64,000 bases of DNA from contig NC_049979.1 of the NCBI RefSeq assembly GCF_000003815.2, positions 14,006,364 through 14,070,363 on the forward strand. The letters are read 5' to 3'. Positions 13,101 through 28,100 of the stretch are shown in pieces; within the stretch, counting starts at the first letter, position 1, and each line of letters opens with the position of its first letter. The notes under the pieces were generated by a model, which made no database searches, had not been told where the DNA came from, and saw only the letters and a program-made list of their open reading frames with translations. Made by a program: the position numbers and the translations under genes. The stretch comes from Branchiostoma floridae. Its lineage: Eukaryota > Chordata > Leptocardii > Amphioxiformes > Branchiostomatidae.

Positions 13101-16100
13101 CTGTTGTCATCACCAATCAATATCTATAAATCAACCGAGTAATGGTTACAAGAGGGGAGTGTTGTGAGCTCAGATGTTACCATCAGGACTTGACACCCTG
13201 ATCTAACCTTACATGACAAATATTGCATGACTGTTGATGACAAAAAATGGCAGGCATGTCACGTACAGGGTAATCAAACCCCAGTACTGTCACTTACATT
13301 AAGTGCTATTTTGTCTTCAGGCAAAATTTTGTACATTAGACCGACTTCTTAAAAGTGACATCATTCTGAAATGGCACTCTGGGAACCAAATGTCATTTTT
13401 GTTTGTTGTGTTATCAGAAAATTTGATCAACTTAACTTGGTTGCAACCAGCCCAAGTAAAAGTAGGAAGATGACGGATCAATGCAAATTCCTGGCATTGA
13501 TCCTAATGACATACATTACATAGATATTTCCACAGAGACTCTGTAGGCTTTCTGCTGTAATCAGAAAATGAAATACCATAATCTGTTTTCTGCACCCAGA
13601 AGACCGGTGGTCAGAAGTGAACTGAATAAATCTGGTTACCTGGATATGTTAACAATGCAATGTTATGGAACAAAGGATATGTGTTCTGGAACAGTATAAG
13701 AATTTTTTTTCAAAATCTTTTCCACTGTATAGACAGTGTATATCATATCGAAAGATGGAAGTTTCAGTATTCTTTCCAAAACGCATATTTGACCCATACC
13801 TACTTCACTCAAGCCACTGGTAGATTTGGAAGGTACATGTACATGTACTCTTGCTTAGGGTGATTAGTGACCACAGCACTATACCATAACATTAATCACA
13901 AAGTACTTTGTATAGATAACCATCACAACTACTAGAGACAACAAATCACAGATAAATAGAATAAAAATTCTAACTTCAGTGATGAATTCTAACTACAATA
14001 TTAACTGCTGCATGTGAACAGAAAGGTTAATGCATGCACAGGTGATTCCACAATACCTCTACAACCTTGTCCATGTCCATGACTGAGAAAAGACTGCAGT
14101 GGTTCTTAAACGATGCCAAGGAAATTTCCATTCTGAACCTGACAAGAGCTAACTCCTCAAGCCTTAAGACAAGCACAACTTGTCACTGCCAACATTCTCA
14201 CTCATCCTCTTGGCTCTGCTCCACCCAACCAGCTGAAACGCTGACCCTGATATATCGAACAATGGCACGGGAATTTTCCATTCATATGCAGATGACATCA
14301 TATATTGTCCCCTCTGCCAGGGGATCGATCCTGTCTCAACAATTAGGTACTACATGGCTGGGGCCACAAATCACAGCAGCACATTCTTCCTCTGAGGAAC
14401 AGCAATAAACATACAGCATCTTAACCTCAGGCACACTACATTATTAACTGATCAAAATAACTTCCTCACTATTCTTAATTCATGTAATTGATACATATGC
14501 AGGCAAGTCCAATTAACAGAAGAACTTGATGGATCTGTCAAACGTCAATCGTAATAATCATGAAGAGAAAACATGAAAACAGTACCAAGATCTCCGGTTT
14601 CACGTAGCTGAGGAAGCCATTGCCTTGCATATTGAGTGCTCGACCTTGTCATTAAGGTAAAGAGAAATGGGGTTGGCATATCTAGACAGCTCTGACGGGT
14701 CCATTGGGAGACCAGAACATGGGGTCTATTATGAATATTTGAATACCCTGACCTTATATTGTGATTGGCGGATGGCCCAGAGATGAGAGTTGTCAACATG
14801 ATCATAACCACACACATGAAATGATTCTGGGAGGGACAGGTACTATAGGACTGGTACAGATTAACAATGCAGAAAGATGTTATCAACTTGAACCAAAAAC
14901 ATCAGGAAAGATTGGCGCTGAAAACATTTTATGCAGCCCCCATAAACCTTAAAACTATACAATACAATACCTATCAATAAGCACTGCTGGTTCAAACCTA
15001 CAACAAGAAGGCTAAAATAGAAGTCTACATGGACTATCTACAGTTCAGCGTATACACACTGACTACATCATTGTGTTTTAAAATTTTCAATAACATTTCT
15101 GAATCAGAAGACCACATATTTGGTTTACCTTGTTTAGTTTGAGAAACATGGAATGGTACTAATGTTGCCCTTCGGGGAAAGGTGGGCGTGTACACATTGG
15201 AGATGACACATTGATTACATCCAAAAGTCAAATGCAATCTAGAGGTGATAAGAGCAAAAACACTGATGACAATTACAGATATCTAGCACTACAGTTATCA
15301 GGGAAACATCAAGGACTTGTCATGGTACTTCTACTTCAATCATTTTTGTAGTACATTCCATAAGTTGTAGGATTAGAAAAAAAAATGATGGCAAAGGGGA
15401 GACAATGTCACAGAAAGGTGAAACAAAATGGCTAATAGATAATAGATAACTGTCCCACCAAAAAGACATTGAAAAAAAGCCAAAACAAGTCCTGCTTGGA
15501 GATCATATTTTGACTGGACTTAGTCAACATCCCACTCCATAATGATGAGGTCTTCCATTTATTATATGTGATTGATTAACAGTGCTGACAGATGTTAAAG
15601 TAGAGGGGGGATCCATATTGAAAAACATACACAGTACATAAAGGTGTGTAGTGTACCAAAGGTTGTGTGGACAGTGGAACATAAAAGAGCCTTTTTTCAC
15701 CAAAGCACACATGCTATACAAAGAAGCACAAAAATAACAATATAAAGTTCATACATTATTCAATAGGAAGTGCTGGCAGTACAGTATCCAACATGCAACC
15801 TATTACTATTTTTAGTATCTAATGCTGTTTTTTTTTTACTTGGGTGGCAATCAAATGGTGATTGGGGAAAATACAAAATAATCTATGTACAAAACTGTAG
15901 TTAAAATTTTACAAATGCCAAGCTTTAAGGCTATATCCAAATTTGGGACCTTTTTCAATTCTAAATTTTCAGCTTGGGTAATTAGGATCCTTAATGAAAA
16001 TTTTAAAATTTGATTGCTATTACAAGTACATATGAATACTTGTAAAAATGCAACTAAAACAAGTAAATGTGATGAAAATATGAGACCCTGAGTGCTACCT

Positions 16101-19100
16101 ACATGTACATTGTATATAGGAAACTGTTATGGTCCCACAGGCACCCCATTTTATCCTATCTGTAGTCAGCTAAGTACCCTTTCTGCTCCGGGGGATGTAA
16201 TACATTACATGCAGGTGCCATAAATAAAACAGGTCTGATACTAGCCCCAGGTTACACATTGGACAGTGCATCCAACCCAATGAAATAGGGATGCAATCTT
16301 ATATCAGCTCTCAAAGGGTTTGTTCCTGCAGTGTGACTATGAAGGATCAACCTAGTTTGAGGTACTGCAATTCGCTCTGTCTCTGCTAGGAGGAGCAGGT
16401 CTATGACTAACCATAGGTGAGTCCACAGAGCTGAGGCGTGAGGGCTCACTGCTGGCAGGGCTGGGGATGGGGCTGGCCGCTCTCTGTGGAGTCCTGCTCC
16501 CAGTGCTGCCCTCCCCTTTCTTTGCATTCAAGTCCTCTGTTAGAGAAGACAGACGAGTCAAATTTTCATCACTTTTATTGTACAGAATGTGTTAAACTTA
16601 ATAACAGCCTCTTATATGTAGCCATGTTGTAACCAGTGATCTTGGAGTTCTCTACCAATGTTAGCCCTTGATAATGGCTTACAGCTAGTTGGACAACCTT
16701 GGCTGTATATACAGTCAAATGAATACGAATAAACATTGAGGTAAAGGGGTTACCAAAGGAAACGTGTGACATATCAGTCATCACACTTACAATAGTCAAA
16801 GAAAGAAAATTCATGCAATTACAACCTCCATCAATAGACCATATCATATGATGCCAATATGGGATGTATCAAGCCAGTTCTGGATACATTCATGCTGTAT
16901 GTAAGTGATAATAAATAGTTCCATAGCTCCAAGTGTGAAAAAAATTATTTTCTTCTTCTTACCTGGCCATCTTGTGATTCCCCTTACCGTTGATTTATAT
17001 TTTTTTGGCAGTGTATAAAAGTGAAAGGCTACGGATACAAAAATAGTCCTTCACCAAATTTTGCACCAAAACAGTTGTCTAATTCCGACCTGTGGCATCA
17101 TCATTGTCATCCTTGACATCAGCGACTGATTCTTCCACGATGTCATTCTCATTTTCTGCTGCAGAAGGGCAGATGTAATCCTCATCATCGCTAGTTAAGC
17201 CTAGCTCCTCACCGTAACTCTGGTGAACATACTGCCAGAGTTCAGAGGGACTGAGTGGCTGTGTAAGAGACAGAGAGGACAGGTGAATGTGGGAGGCTCG
17301 ACTAGTTACCTGTGCTCTTACTGTCTGTTGCTGAGTCCTCCTCCTCACTACTGAAGTCCATCTCCCCATTGGTCAGTTTGAAGTACTGCCACAGTTCGGA
17401 GGGGCTGAGTGGCTGAGGATGACCAATGGGAACACAAATAAAAACTCAGGTTCTTACCCATACTATCTCGTTCACTCAAGATGTTAGTCATCATTTTCAC
17501 ACTAAAGGATTTGAATTACAAGGCAGATAGATGCCAACAGGAGGATAGATTTGAGTTGTTATCATCTTTAGTGCTGTCTATTGCATGTACGTGTGTTGTC
17601 TGATGGATAGTCTCACCAAATGTGTGCAAGTTTTCACAATAAACATGTATTTTACCCACACCCTATTGATGCAGTTTTGCTAAATATGACTTTGAGACTA
17701 TGCCCATTGCCAAGCAGCAGAACAAAGGTTGGAGAGTGAGGAAGAGGACAGGGTGCACCATTACATAAGTCATATTACATTATTACAATAAGGCAGCATT
17801 ATACAATGTAGAAAGTTCTCAGATATCCTTCCGCTCGTCAGAGCAAATTTTCACACATGAAATTACATTTCTCTACTGATGTGCCATGCAGAAAAAAGAC
17901 TTTCACGTAGTCAAATACCTGGGATGGCTACATTTTTAACATGTCCTAGTCACAAACATCCTGTATTGTTGTGTTACACTTCTAGTGTTCTGTCAATATC
18001 AGAAATGAAAGCATATATCTCTGAATGTCAACTGTGACAGACGTACTGACCTTTTCCAGTAAGGCATTCTGCCAAATCCTGAAGATCATCATGTAGACAC
18101 TGTCTCGTTGGGTGAAGGATGTCAGGAAATGCTGAAAACCAGACATCTGCACATCAGCTTTACTCAGCACGGTAGTTAACTGTTTATTCTGACACTTAGA
18201 ATTACTGTAGCCAGGTCACAACTACTTGACTAATACATAGGCAGGCATCCAACCAAATACTTTTAAAAGGGCAACAGCTATATAAATGTTTTTGAATAGG
18301 ATGCATCAGATGCCAGTAAAATTTTATGTAAAAAACTCTTACTTACAAAAAAACTCTATTCTTTGTTCCAAAGGCTTCAATATGCAAGGTAATTAGAATT
18401 TTGCTTGAAGAACATTTGGAAATCAAAATCTTACATGGGAAATTCTAAGGTTTAGCATTTCTAGTAATTTCTAAACACCTAAGCAATAATGCAATATGAC
18501 CCCTACCTTCTCGTTTTCTGTGCAGATCTGGATGGCGTTGGGTATGACTTTGGCAGTTTTCTCCTTGGTGATGGAGGTGATGTCCTTACATCTGATTGTC
18601 AGCTGTGGGGAGGGAGCAACAGGCAAGGTCACATACCAACGCATCATGCCTCCTTCATGGCCATACATGTAACCACTCTGATGTTCCTACTTTGTTCTCT
18701 ACAGCATGTTGCTAAAGAACAACTTTTCCTACTGAACTTCTGCTAATAGTAGAAATGTAAACTTCTAGATCTGACTTTGTGGCGCCTGCTGAGATAACAC
18801 AATCAATAACAAATATCCAAGATATGGAAAAAGGATATTGATCTTAAAAAATAGTGATTTATGCTTGGGGAGTACTTCCTTGTCAATGTCAGTATCAAAC
18901 AGCCCAACTTCACTGTTGGAGACAAAAAGGTGACCACTCACTTACAGAAAAAAAGGATAGTTACATGGTGTCTAATACTCTAAAAGCATCTCATCCATAA
19001 AATTGTAGTGGCACTGGACTTCCCCACATGCAAACTATAAATTTAGGATAGGGCAAGAGTTAAGGTTATGGCAATATTGGGGCACATACACAATGTATAT

Positions 19101-22100
19101 GTATATGCATACACCCCAAGCTGCATATTTGCTTGGTCATCATGATGGGTATCAACCTGAAATTGGAAACAAGTCTTGACAAGTGATTACTCTTTCTTAC
19201 AGTATGTTACAAAGCAATTGGTACCTACCCATGCTTTACAACCAAAAAGGGCCAGAGATGCACACCCAAGTACAGGTAGCTTGGGTCTCAGCAATGGCAT
19301 CATTTTGGGAAATGGAAACATTTTTCAAATGCCAAATAGAAATGCAAGGCAAAGGGAGAAGGTGCCGACTGGACCACGCTGCTGGGAATGTGCTGCAATG
19401 CAGCCAGAAAGTTCACCCAGAAAGAAAAACTGAAGTTGATGGAATGTGCGTCAACTTCATTAAGAGCTAAATGCCACAATGTCGTAATGTCTAGCGACAA
19501 GCAAGCGTTTTTGTCCTTACATCTGGTACAGTGCGTCAGAGGACCTATCTTTTACACCTTGGTGATAATGAATGAGATTGGGCCAGATACAAACTCTAGG
19601 AGCCAGCTGGGACTCTGCAAAAACTGCTTGGGGTCAGGCAATGTGACAGCAAGTTTTGTTCCCTCTGCTTCCCACAATAAACATAGGGTTCATTACATGA
19701 CACAAACAACAAATACTTTAGTGTAAGGCCACAAAATGTGCCATGAAAATCCCAAAATTGTCCATAATATATATCAATACCTCAAATTGAAAATAAATCA
19801 ATAGCAACATGTGCTGAAAAACAGACATATATCACGTCAAGTTCATACCAAATTACAAATTATTTTGGCTACGTCAGTTGATTAAGGGATATCTATGACT
19901 TTTTACTGCAACCTCGTAATGTTACGTAAGATGCAGAACTTCCCTTAGAAAAGGACATCTATGTCTAGAAGTATTATTAACACTATTAACAGTGAAAGGG
20001 TCAAAACATTGCCATCCCATGTTAGAAAATCATAAAACTCTTTCTTCCCAGAGATGCAGTATTTTTCTTTCCTACCATTTCATAAGATTAAGGCCCAATC
20101 TACACACAGGTTTTACCGATATCTGTGGAGATGTCGGGAGGGATCTAGAACGTAGGGGGCCGGACACCCATGGCGCTTGCAGTCATAAACATATAGCACG
20201 ATTTTCCAAATGGCGTTATATGCTAATGAGCCTTCCCGAAGTCGGGAAGCATCTACACGCGTGCGAAGCTGTCAGGGACCCCTGCTAAGCTATCGGTAAG
20301 GTATCGTACGGATGGTCCGGACCTTTCGGGAGAAATTTTCCTGATATCGTAATGGCGATATAGTAGTTCCATCTAGACTATGAAAAAAAGCTGTCGGCGA
20401 GAGGTTGTAGGCTCGCCGATATCGGGAAAAACTGTGTGTAGATCGTGCCTAAGGCTCCTTCAATAAAACAGAGTTCCTGAGCCATGAGCTCATCAAGCAC
20501 AAAATACCAAACAGAATCAATTGCAAGAGATGAAAACACAGCTGTGGCAACTTGAGCTGTTTGCTATACTTCTGTGCGATTATAATCATGTAATAGGACT
20601 ACGTTGTTCACAACTCGTCTCTCATCACATTAAATTGCCCATCACAAAACTACCTGTAACCATTGTGCTGCTTGTGGTTTCCACAACAACCACTTTAATC
20701 TTAACTGTGTAAAAAAAATGTCGGGAAGAGCAGATACCATAGGAAATAGTTTGGACTTTTTTGTTTGTTTCAATTACCATTTTTGTTGATGATGTCTTTG
20801 ACTACCCTTTCTACTTTGTAATGACAAAAGATATCTTCATCTCTGGCCAGCAAACCTTTCTAATGGGAGAGATACAAAGGCCTGGACTACCATTCATATA
20901 TTCTGTATGTATGGAGGTCACATTTCATGCCTGTACTCACCAAAGTCTCCCATCTAAAGATGTTGGCGTAAAAGCAGACCCAATTTTCTGTGAGATAAAG
21001 TCTGCCATGGACCAGGATGTCCTTCTGCAGGGCACAGGAGTAGTCTAGAACACAGTTTGAGAACAAAATGTGGTAAATGTTCCAGCATAAATCTTGTCAT
21101 ATACCTTGGGGCCACATTTGACAGACAACAGTCATTCCGTCGTGCTAATGTCATTGTCCAAGATGCCTCCGGCAACGGTATTTTCAGGCTGTCTATCATT
21201 AGAAGACAATCAAAAAAAGTCATGCGACGTTTTTTTCTCAAATCATTGTGCTACGACCTCAGAGCTGGTCGTGTGACCCTTCAGTGGGGGTCTGTGACTA
21301 TATACACATCTAAAAGAGGAATCGTCACCAGCAAAGGAAGTGGATCATATGCTAATAAGCCTGCAGTGTGTTATTTTCTGCCCGAAAAGAAAAACTACAT
21401 TTTCTTTCTAAACATACATGTAGTCAGTAATGGAAACATATATTTGTTCCAGTGCAATGCCTGGCCACCTGGTTATTATTATTTCATCCATGGCATTGCC
21501 CCTATTCCTTGATCTATATTACTGCTGACGTCCATGAATGCAGGGTTCAATTCCAGATTTTGCTGTCTCTGCATGTCATGAATCTTATCCTTTGAAGAGG
21601 ACACTGCAGGCGTTCTGAACGCTTCTAAAGACAATCGTTGCCCACAACGATAAACACACGAGTATGTAACTGTCTAAAGTTCTAAAGGCCTAAAGTTGCC
21701 CTTAGTGTGTTTGTACAACATCACAAACTAAAATTCATACCCCCACATGACATGCACATGTGCACTTATGAATGTTGTTCCTGTTACTTACCTACAAGTA
21801 ATCTTTCTGTTTCGGGCAGATGCTTGAAAAGCTTGTGGAAATCTTCACACTTTGACTTGTATGTTGGATGCAGCATCTACAGATACAAGGAATAAGAATA
21901 AAACTGACAAACTATGGCAGGAAGAAAAATTGTTATAAAAAAAACTTGAAATTAAACTTAAATTAAAGTTTGTTGTTTTTTCTGTGATCCTGAATGACAA
22001 AGACTGTAGAATAGGGACCACTTATTAAGGAGTGTAGAAATCACATTTCTAACTTCAGGAGTAACTAGATTTAAGGGAAAATCTGGATAAAACCAAAGAG

Positions 22101-25100
22101 GTTAAATGTCATTTGTAAGTTGTTTTATCCCAAACCTGGTCTTTTGGGCCAGAATCACATTTGCATGGCTACAGATTGAGTTTGCAGCTCACAACTTATA
22201 GATGAGCATGAGGCTAAACAGGTGACTGATGTTTCTCCAGAATCTGGTGTTCTAAGAACTCAGATAAGACAGAGTGAACCTGGTTTCAATCTTAACACGA
22301 CCTAAAAAAAAAGGCCTAGAATGTTGTTGTGCACGAACTGTTTGTCAACCGTAATATAGGTCTGGTTATATTACACATGGCTCATGATCTTTTACTTTGA
22401 ACAAGGATAATGTGTAGGAACATTAATTTTAAGTACTTGAAGATCAACTGCAACCAGTACAATACAATACTCACCTGTGCAGTGCTTAAGGTTAAACAAC
22501 TTGCTGATAGCCCCATTTGGCCGAATGGGGTATTGAAGTGGTCAAAGAGCAGTTTTAGCTAATACCCATGACCTGTTTACTTTTACTTACACTTAAATAC
22601 AAACAAATAACTGAGTGAGAAATGAAAGCGGGGTTATTGGAAAGCCTACTGTGACTATTGTTATTGCAAAGGTTACATGATAAATGTTAATGTTAGTAGC
22701 TTTCATGCAAGAAGTAAGCAGAACAAACAGCGCTGCTTAAATAGGGCACAAGCACGTCACACCTTCTATAAACTTGACCTTCTACCAAGCTCACAGTACA
22801 GGAAGGAGGGTGCAATAATTGCAATCAATATAGGTAACACTTACATTGTACCAATTTGATGATTTCTGCAAGACAATACGAAACAGATTTAGTACTGAGC
22901 AGTGAATTAGTGGTTGTGTCACACAGTACATGACAATACCAAGGCTGCAGCACCGTGTGTATGTGACATGCTCCATGCATATAATGAACATGTGCCGTCA
23001 AGACAGTACCTGTTGGACTCCAGCGTGGAGGACACATCACAAGCTACTACTGAACTGTTACAACATGAAGCATGTACCACAGATGTCCCCAGGGTTTAGT
23101 GGCAAGCGCAAATTTCAGTCTGTAGGAGATTCAATTTCCTCTACATATAGATGTTGACAAAGTTTCATTCCAAATTTCAGTGATTGTTGCTAAAATATCC
23201 TGTGAAATATTATAGCACCATGTTACACAGTTTCAAATACAGCTATCACTGCATCTTGAACAGGTGTTATAACAGTCCCAATATTTTAATACTGATAACA
23301 AAGAAGGTAAACCTTTAAAGGCGCCCTCTCACAGTTTGCGTCACGTCAAAGATAAAGAATGAATTTTACTACTTTTTGTGTATTTTGTCATCTTCTAAGT
23401 CATACTTTTGCGTATTATGCAATATCTAGATTATAAAAAATTGGACAAAATAACAAAACAGTGACGCAGTGAATGAACCCCGCAGTGACTCAAGCTTGAC
23501 GCCAGTGCAGTGAGAGTGCACCTTAAGAAGCTTTTGCCACTTGTTTTGTGAAACTTAACAGTCGACTTCTACCTGTGTCCTGGGGACAATCCTGGCTCAT
23601 CCTACAGACTGTCACAATTAATGTGTCATGCAGCAGTCATCATGCTTTCATCAACCATTTCTACATATACATGTACTCAGACATGACAACATGGTGGTAC
23701 AAAGAATTGAGCATGGTGATATCAGCTTTGTATCATGAGAGTTGCGTCTATAGTAACACCAGCCTAAATTATGCATATTATATTAGCACACTTCTAATGA
23801 AACCATATTTCCACAAGTATTTCCATTGTGCAAGGAGTTGATTGCATATTGAAAATTTGACAGTTTTGATCCAAGTCTCCTAGATATTCAATGGCCAATT
23901 TAGCCAATTTTCACTTCATGCCAACATCATATTTTAAAAGACAATAATAGAATTTAAGAATACTTATTATCACCCTATACTTCTTTAGAATATTTCCTGA
24001 TAATTTACAGCATGGTAAAACATAACAAGCTTGATATACAAGAAAATCAATGTAGAATATTGAATATCACAAGTTCCACATCTTTAAGTGACAAATTATA
24101 TCCTTCAAATAAATTGTGAAGTCACACTTGTGTGAATGTACAGGAACTTGAGATAAACAATTTATGTTATGTACCTTAGAGTTTTTGCCATTACTTCTGT
24201 TGCCCTTTTGGCCTGAGTGTGCCCTCTCAGGCATCTCGGGAGTACGGTCACCACTGGTCCCCTTCTCTACCATGCTGGGGCCCTCATCAGCAGACGAGTG
24301 CTTGCTGTGTGGCACACGGGGGCTGAGGAAAGACAAAGCGGTAGAATCACTCAGTACATGATATCATGGTATATACCTTTTTGACAACCATAACATCCAC
24401 TACCACAAAAAACATAACGTCTGTCTGAAATAACTCTCTTTGAAAGGAAACGCCTTATTTATGAAAAGCTAACTTGAGGCTTGACTTGTATCTGCACGCT
24501 TCCGAAAAAGGTCACACAGTGGAACACTACCACTAACGCTAACACTATCTCCAGGTACCTCTCAGACAAGCTTTTCCACGGCATCCAGCCTTTTCGTCGC
24601 CTTCTCTTCCCTGCTTTTAACCTCATCAGATCTGACTGTTTTCTGAGCTACCTACAAACGATGCGAGTCTCAGTTGAAATAAACAATCATGTAAGGCATA
24701 ATGTAACTATTCATGAAACTGCCACACTGCTATGAGAGGGGGGAGTCTATGTAAATATAGCAGATTCAATTGTTAATCAGCTTAATAATAATGCCAATAA
24801 GTTGACCTCAGCAATCTGATATGTGTCCTACCTTCCTTTTCAATATCATTTACAGATTGAAGTACTATAATGTACAAGGAACTGACATGCTGCATTTCTT
24901 TCCAGCACCTTTGGTTCTATCACAAATCTAATGTTTCAAATGTTTGTCAATTATTAACATTACAACCAAAAGCAAGGTCGGGGAATAAATCACACCTGCA
25001 TCTCGGCAAACAGTTCCGAAATGCCATGACTTGTGACAGGATAAATGGTAAGTTACATGTTGTCTCTCGTACCAAAACCAACATCTAACAGGTAGCACTA

Positions 25101-28100
25101 GACAGTGAATATTCAAGACTTGGACAGATGGGGGCACCGGAAATGACGTGCAGTCTCAAAGCAACAGCACTGATTAGACTGGGGCCTACATTCTTGGAAA
25201 TTTGATGGCTGATAGATGTGCATCTTGATGCCTTGACATTGGAACACAAAAACTATCGTACATATGGGACATAGCAAGGACAAATGGCTGCTCTACATGT
25301 AGATGCCACTTACGCATGAAAGGGACCAAACAACACATATGGCAAGTGTCGAGAATCAAAAAGCTATTTCAGACAATATATGAGGGTGGAACAATAATAG
25401 GTTTTGAAATGTAGCTCTCCTATGGGGCTCATTTACCTGTTTCACAGCAACATATATACAAGGAATGAGCCCTACATACATGTATCTACCAAATACATGA
25501 GCTGGTTGTGTCAAAGGTAGAGATCTGAAAGGACCTTATCTTTCAGAAGTTAAGACACTAATGTAAGCTCCATTTCTATTGATAGAAGTAGTGATGAATA
25601 TTACTAATGGATATTGCTTTTACTGATTTTTTTTGTTGATGCTTGGTTTATCTTAACCTTGTCCCCTAATAGGCACACCATATTTGAATACTAGTTGTTG
25701 TATGCAATATTCTTTGGTTTGTTTCTATAGAAAAATAGGATGAAGCCACACAGGTGTGCAGTAACCTTCGACATGCTGCCAGGCAACTGGTTCTGGTTCT
25801 GTAATAGTCCCTTGTTAGGGACATTTCACTGATGGAGGATCTAGAGGTGCAGCGTATGTATTGTCTACATGCCGGACAATAGGCTGCTCTTGAATGATTA
25901 ATGCCTTGATCAACGTACAAAGAAGTAAAGGCTACTTTTGTGTCAGAGCATGTTTTTGGTTAATGAGGCCCAAATATCTGTTAGCTTTTCACCCTCTGCT
26001 GCTCGTGACAACAGGCACCTGGGAGGGGCACACCTGGCAACAGTTCTGCATCATTACAGAACTTTCACACATTATTTGATTGACAAACATTTGAGATGAC
26101 GAATAAAGCCATCTTGACATGTCTCCTTTGTCAGAGTGAATAATAAATACACTGAAGAGAGAGAAAGTACTCTTAAGCAAAAGGCTTACGATTCTTCAGG
26201 TAGAGATGATGCATTAATTGACTGGGTGTTGCTTGGGCACTAAGGAAGCTCTTTTAACATAAGCAACAGAAAAAACAGGTCATGATGAAACTGTTTGAAA
26301 GTCTTATGGGAATGTTTATATCCAAATGGTTCCTCTAAATACAGTGGTAAGCCCACCCAGATATAATGCTAAGAGATATCTCTAACAATGTTTACACAAA
26401 AATAGACAGCTTGATCCCTATCTACCTCATCTGGGACTTCAATTATGATAACTAGGCTAGTAGTTTGACTAAATCCAGGAAACACCTCATAACCATGGTT
26501 ACAGTTACAACATTTGCAAAGAAAGAAAAAAGGAAGGAAGGCACACACATGAAGAAAACCAGAGTACACTGCATTAGGGGCCCCAAGCCTACACCATTTC
26601 TTCCTTCCACCAAAAAAATCAAGACCACAGCTGACTACAAGTATCCTGACAGATGAATGCATGCACACGCACGCTCACACACACAAACGCGTATGCCCGC
26701 ACACATACACACGTGCACATATACAGAAAAACGCTCACACAAACACAATACAATATCTCCATTTTTCATGGAGGTAAGAAGGCGGCAGTTCCTAAGTTCA
26801 TGTTCTCTTGTTGTGCCCCTTGCCTTGCTTGAGCCTATTATTTGCAGTTTTTGTTCTTCGTAGGACAGCTTGGCATGTGGAAACAAGACCTACTCACATA
26901 TCAAATACAAATACACTTTAATCCAACTATACCTTTGTGAGTTGTTGTCAAAGGTTAACATGGACCAATCTGTACTGAACAACGGTCCTTAACAATCATA
27001 GTTCACAGAACCAGTGTCAAACAAGTTATCAGAAGTAGTGATTTACACTGGCAACATGATATGATAAAAGATTAACACATTAACATAACATACTAGACCA
27101 GTATATAATCACAGTATCTACCAAGTAACCTATCCCTACCATCTTTGTTACAAGAATTTTGTTACGCAGATTTGCAACTGCGGAAAGCCATGACACACAA
27201 AAGTCAGCTAGAAAGCACCCCCATCACTGCATGGCTATCATACCATATGACTCATGATCAGAGAGCTCGCAATAACAACACACCATCTGCCTTGGAAAGG
27301 TTCACGTCACTGGCTATTGGCATCATAGCCAGCCAATAACCAGGTGACTTTCTCGGCTCAAGTAGCCATAAAAAACAAACACTCCTTAGGACATATACTA
27401 TTAGCCAATCATGTTTTGCAGAGGGTTATATTTTTTTCATGATTCTGAATTGCTGATAATTTGTGCAAGGGCAAAGGTTGACCCAGTAGTATTTGAATGT
27501 GTACCTTGTACATATCACTTTTCAGGTTAGAACAAGCCATCTAATACCCCATGCAATTACCTTATTTACAAAGATAACTATCTTAGCATTTCTGTTATTT
27601 TCCCAGGATATGTTTTACAATTTGCTTGATATCACAGTCCCACACTAAAAATTGATTGTGCTTACCAGTATGTATTTGTTCACGAATATGTGACCTGAGT
27701 ATTCCAAGACTACAAAATACAGTGTGCATGTGTTGTGAATTTACACAAAAACTACGCAGGTATACGATATAAGACAACAATTTTTTTTTTACATCATTTA
27801 ACCTCAAGTTATGTTGTAGATATTCACAAAGTACATATAGTTACCACATTTTTGAAATTCCAGTTGTCCTCGGAGGTTAATTTACCCACCCGCATCTCAT
27901 CGAAACATCATAATCGTACATATCTGACAATTGTGCTGCTGGGCATGGAAAATGTTCAATGAGCCTCTCTCCTTTTATACCATCAATGTGGGATCTGTAG
28001 GGCTGTGTTACTTGAACCACCTGTCAGAGTGGCTTGGGCAATTAGAGTCAATTTCCAGGAAGGAATGCTACCACATTTCTAGGAAAAGGGAATTCATACT

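Noticed and set aside
14067-14408. 113-codon plus-strand frame MSMSMTEKRLQWF
   Set aside because: It reads through the possible reverse transcriptase fossil in the wrong frame and resembles nothing itself.
17259-17309. Reading exons 10A and 10B as one exon with a retained intron
   Set aside because: The frame from 10A meets TAG two codons past its donor, so read-through is not coding.
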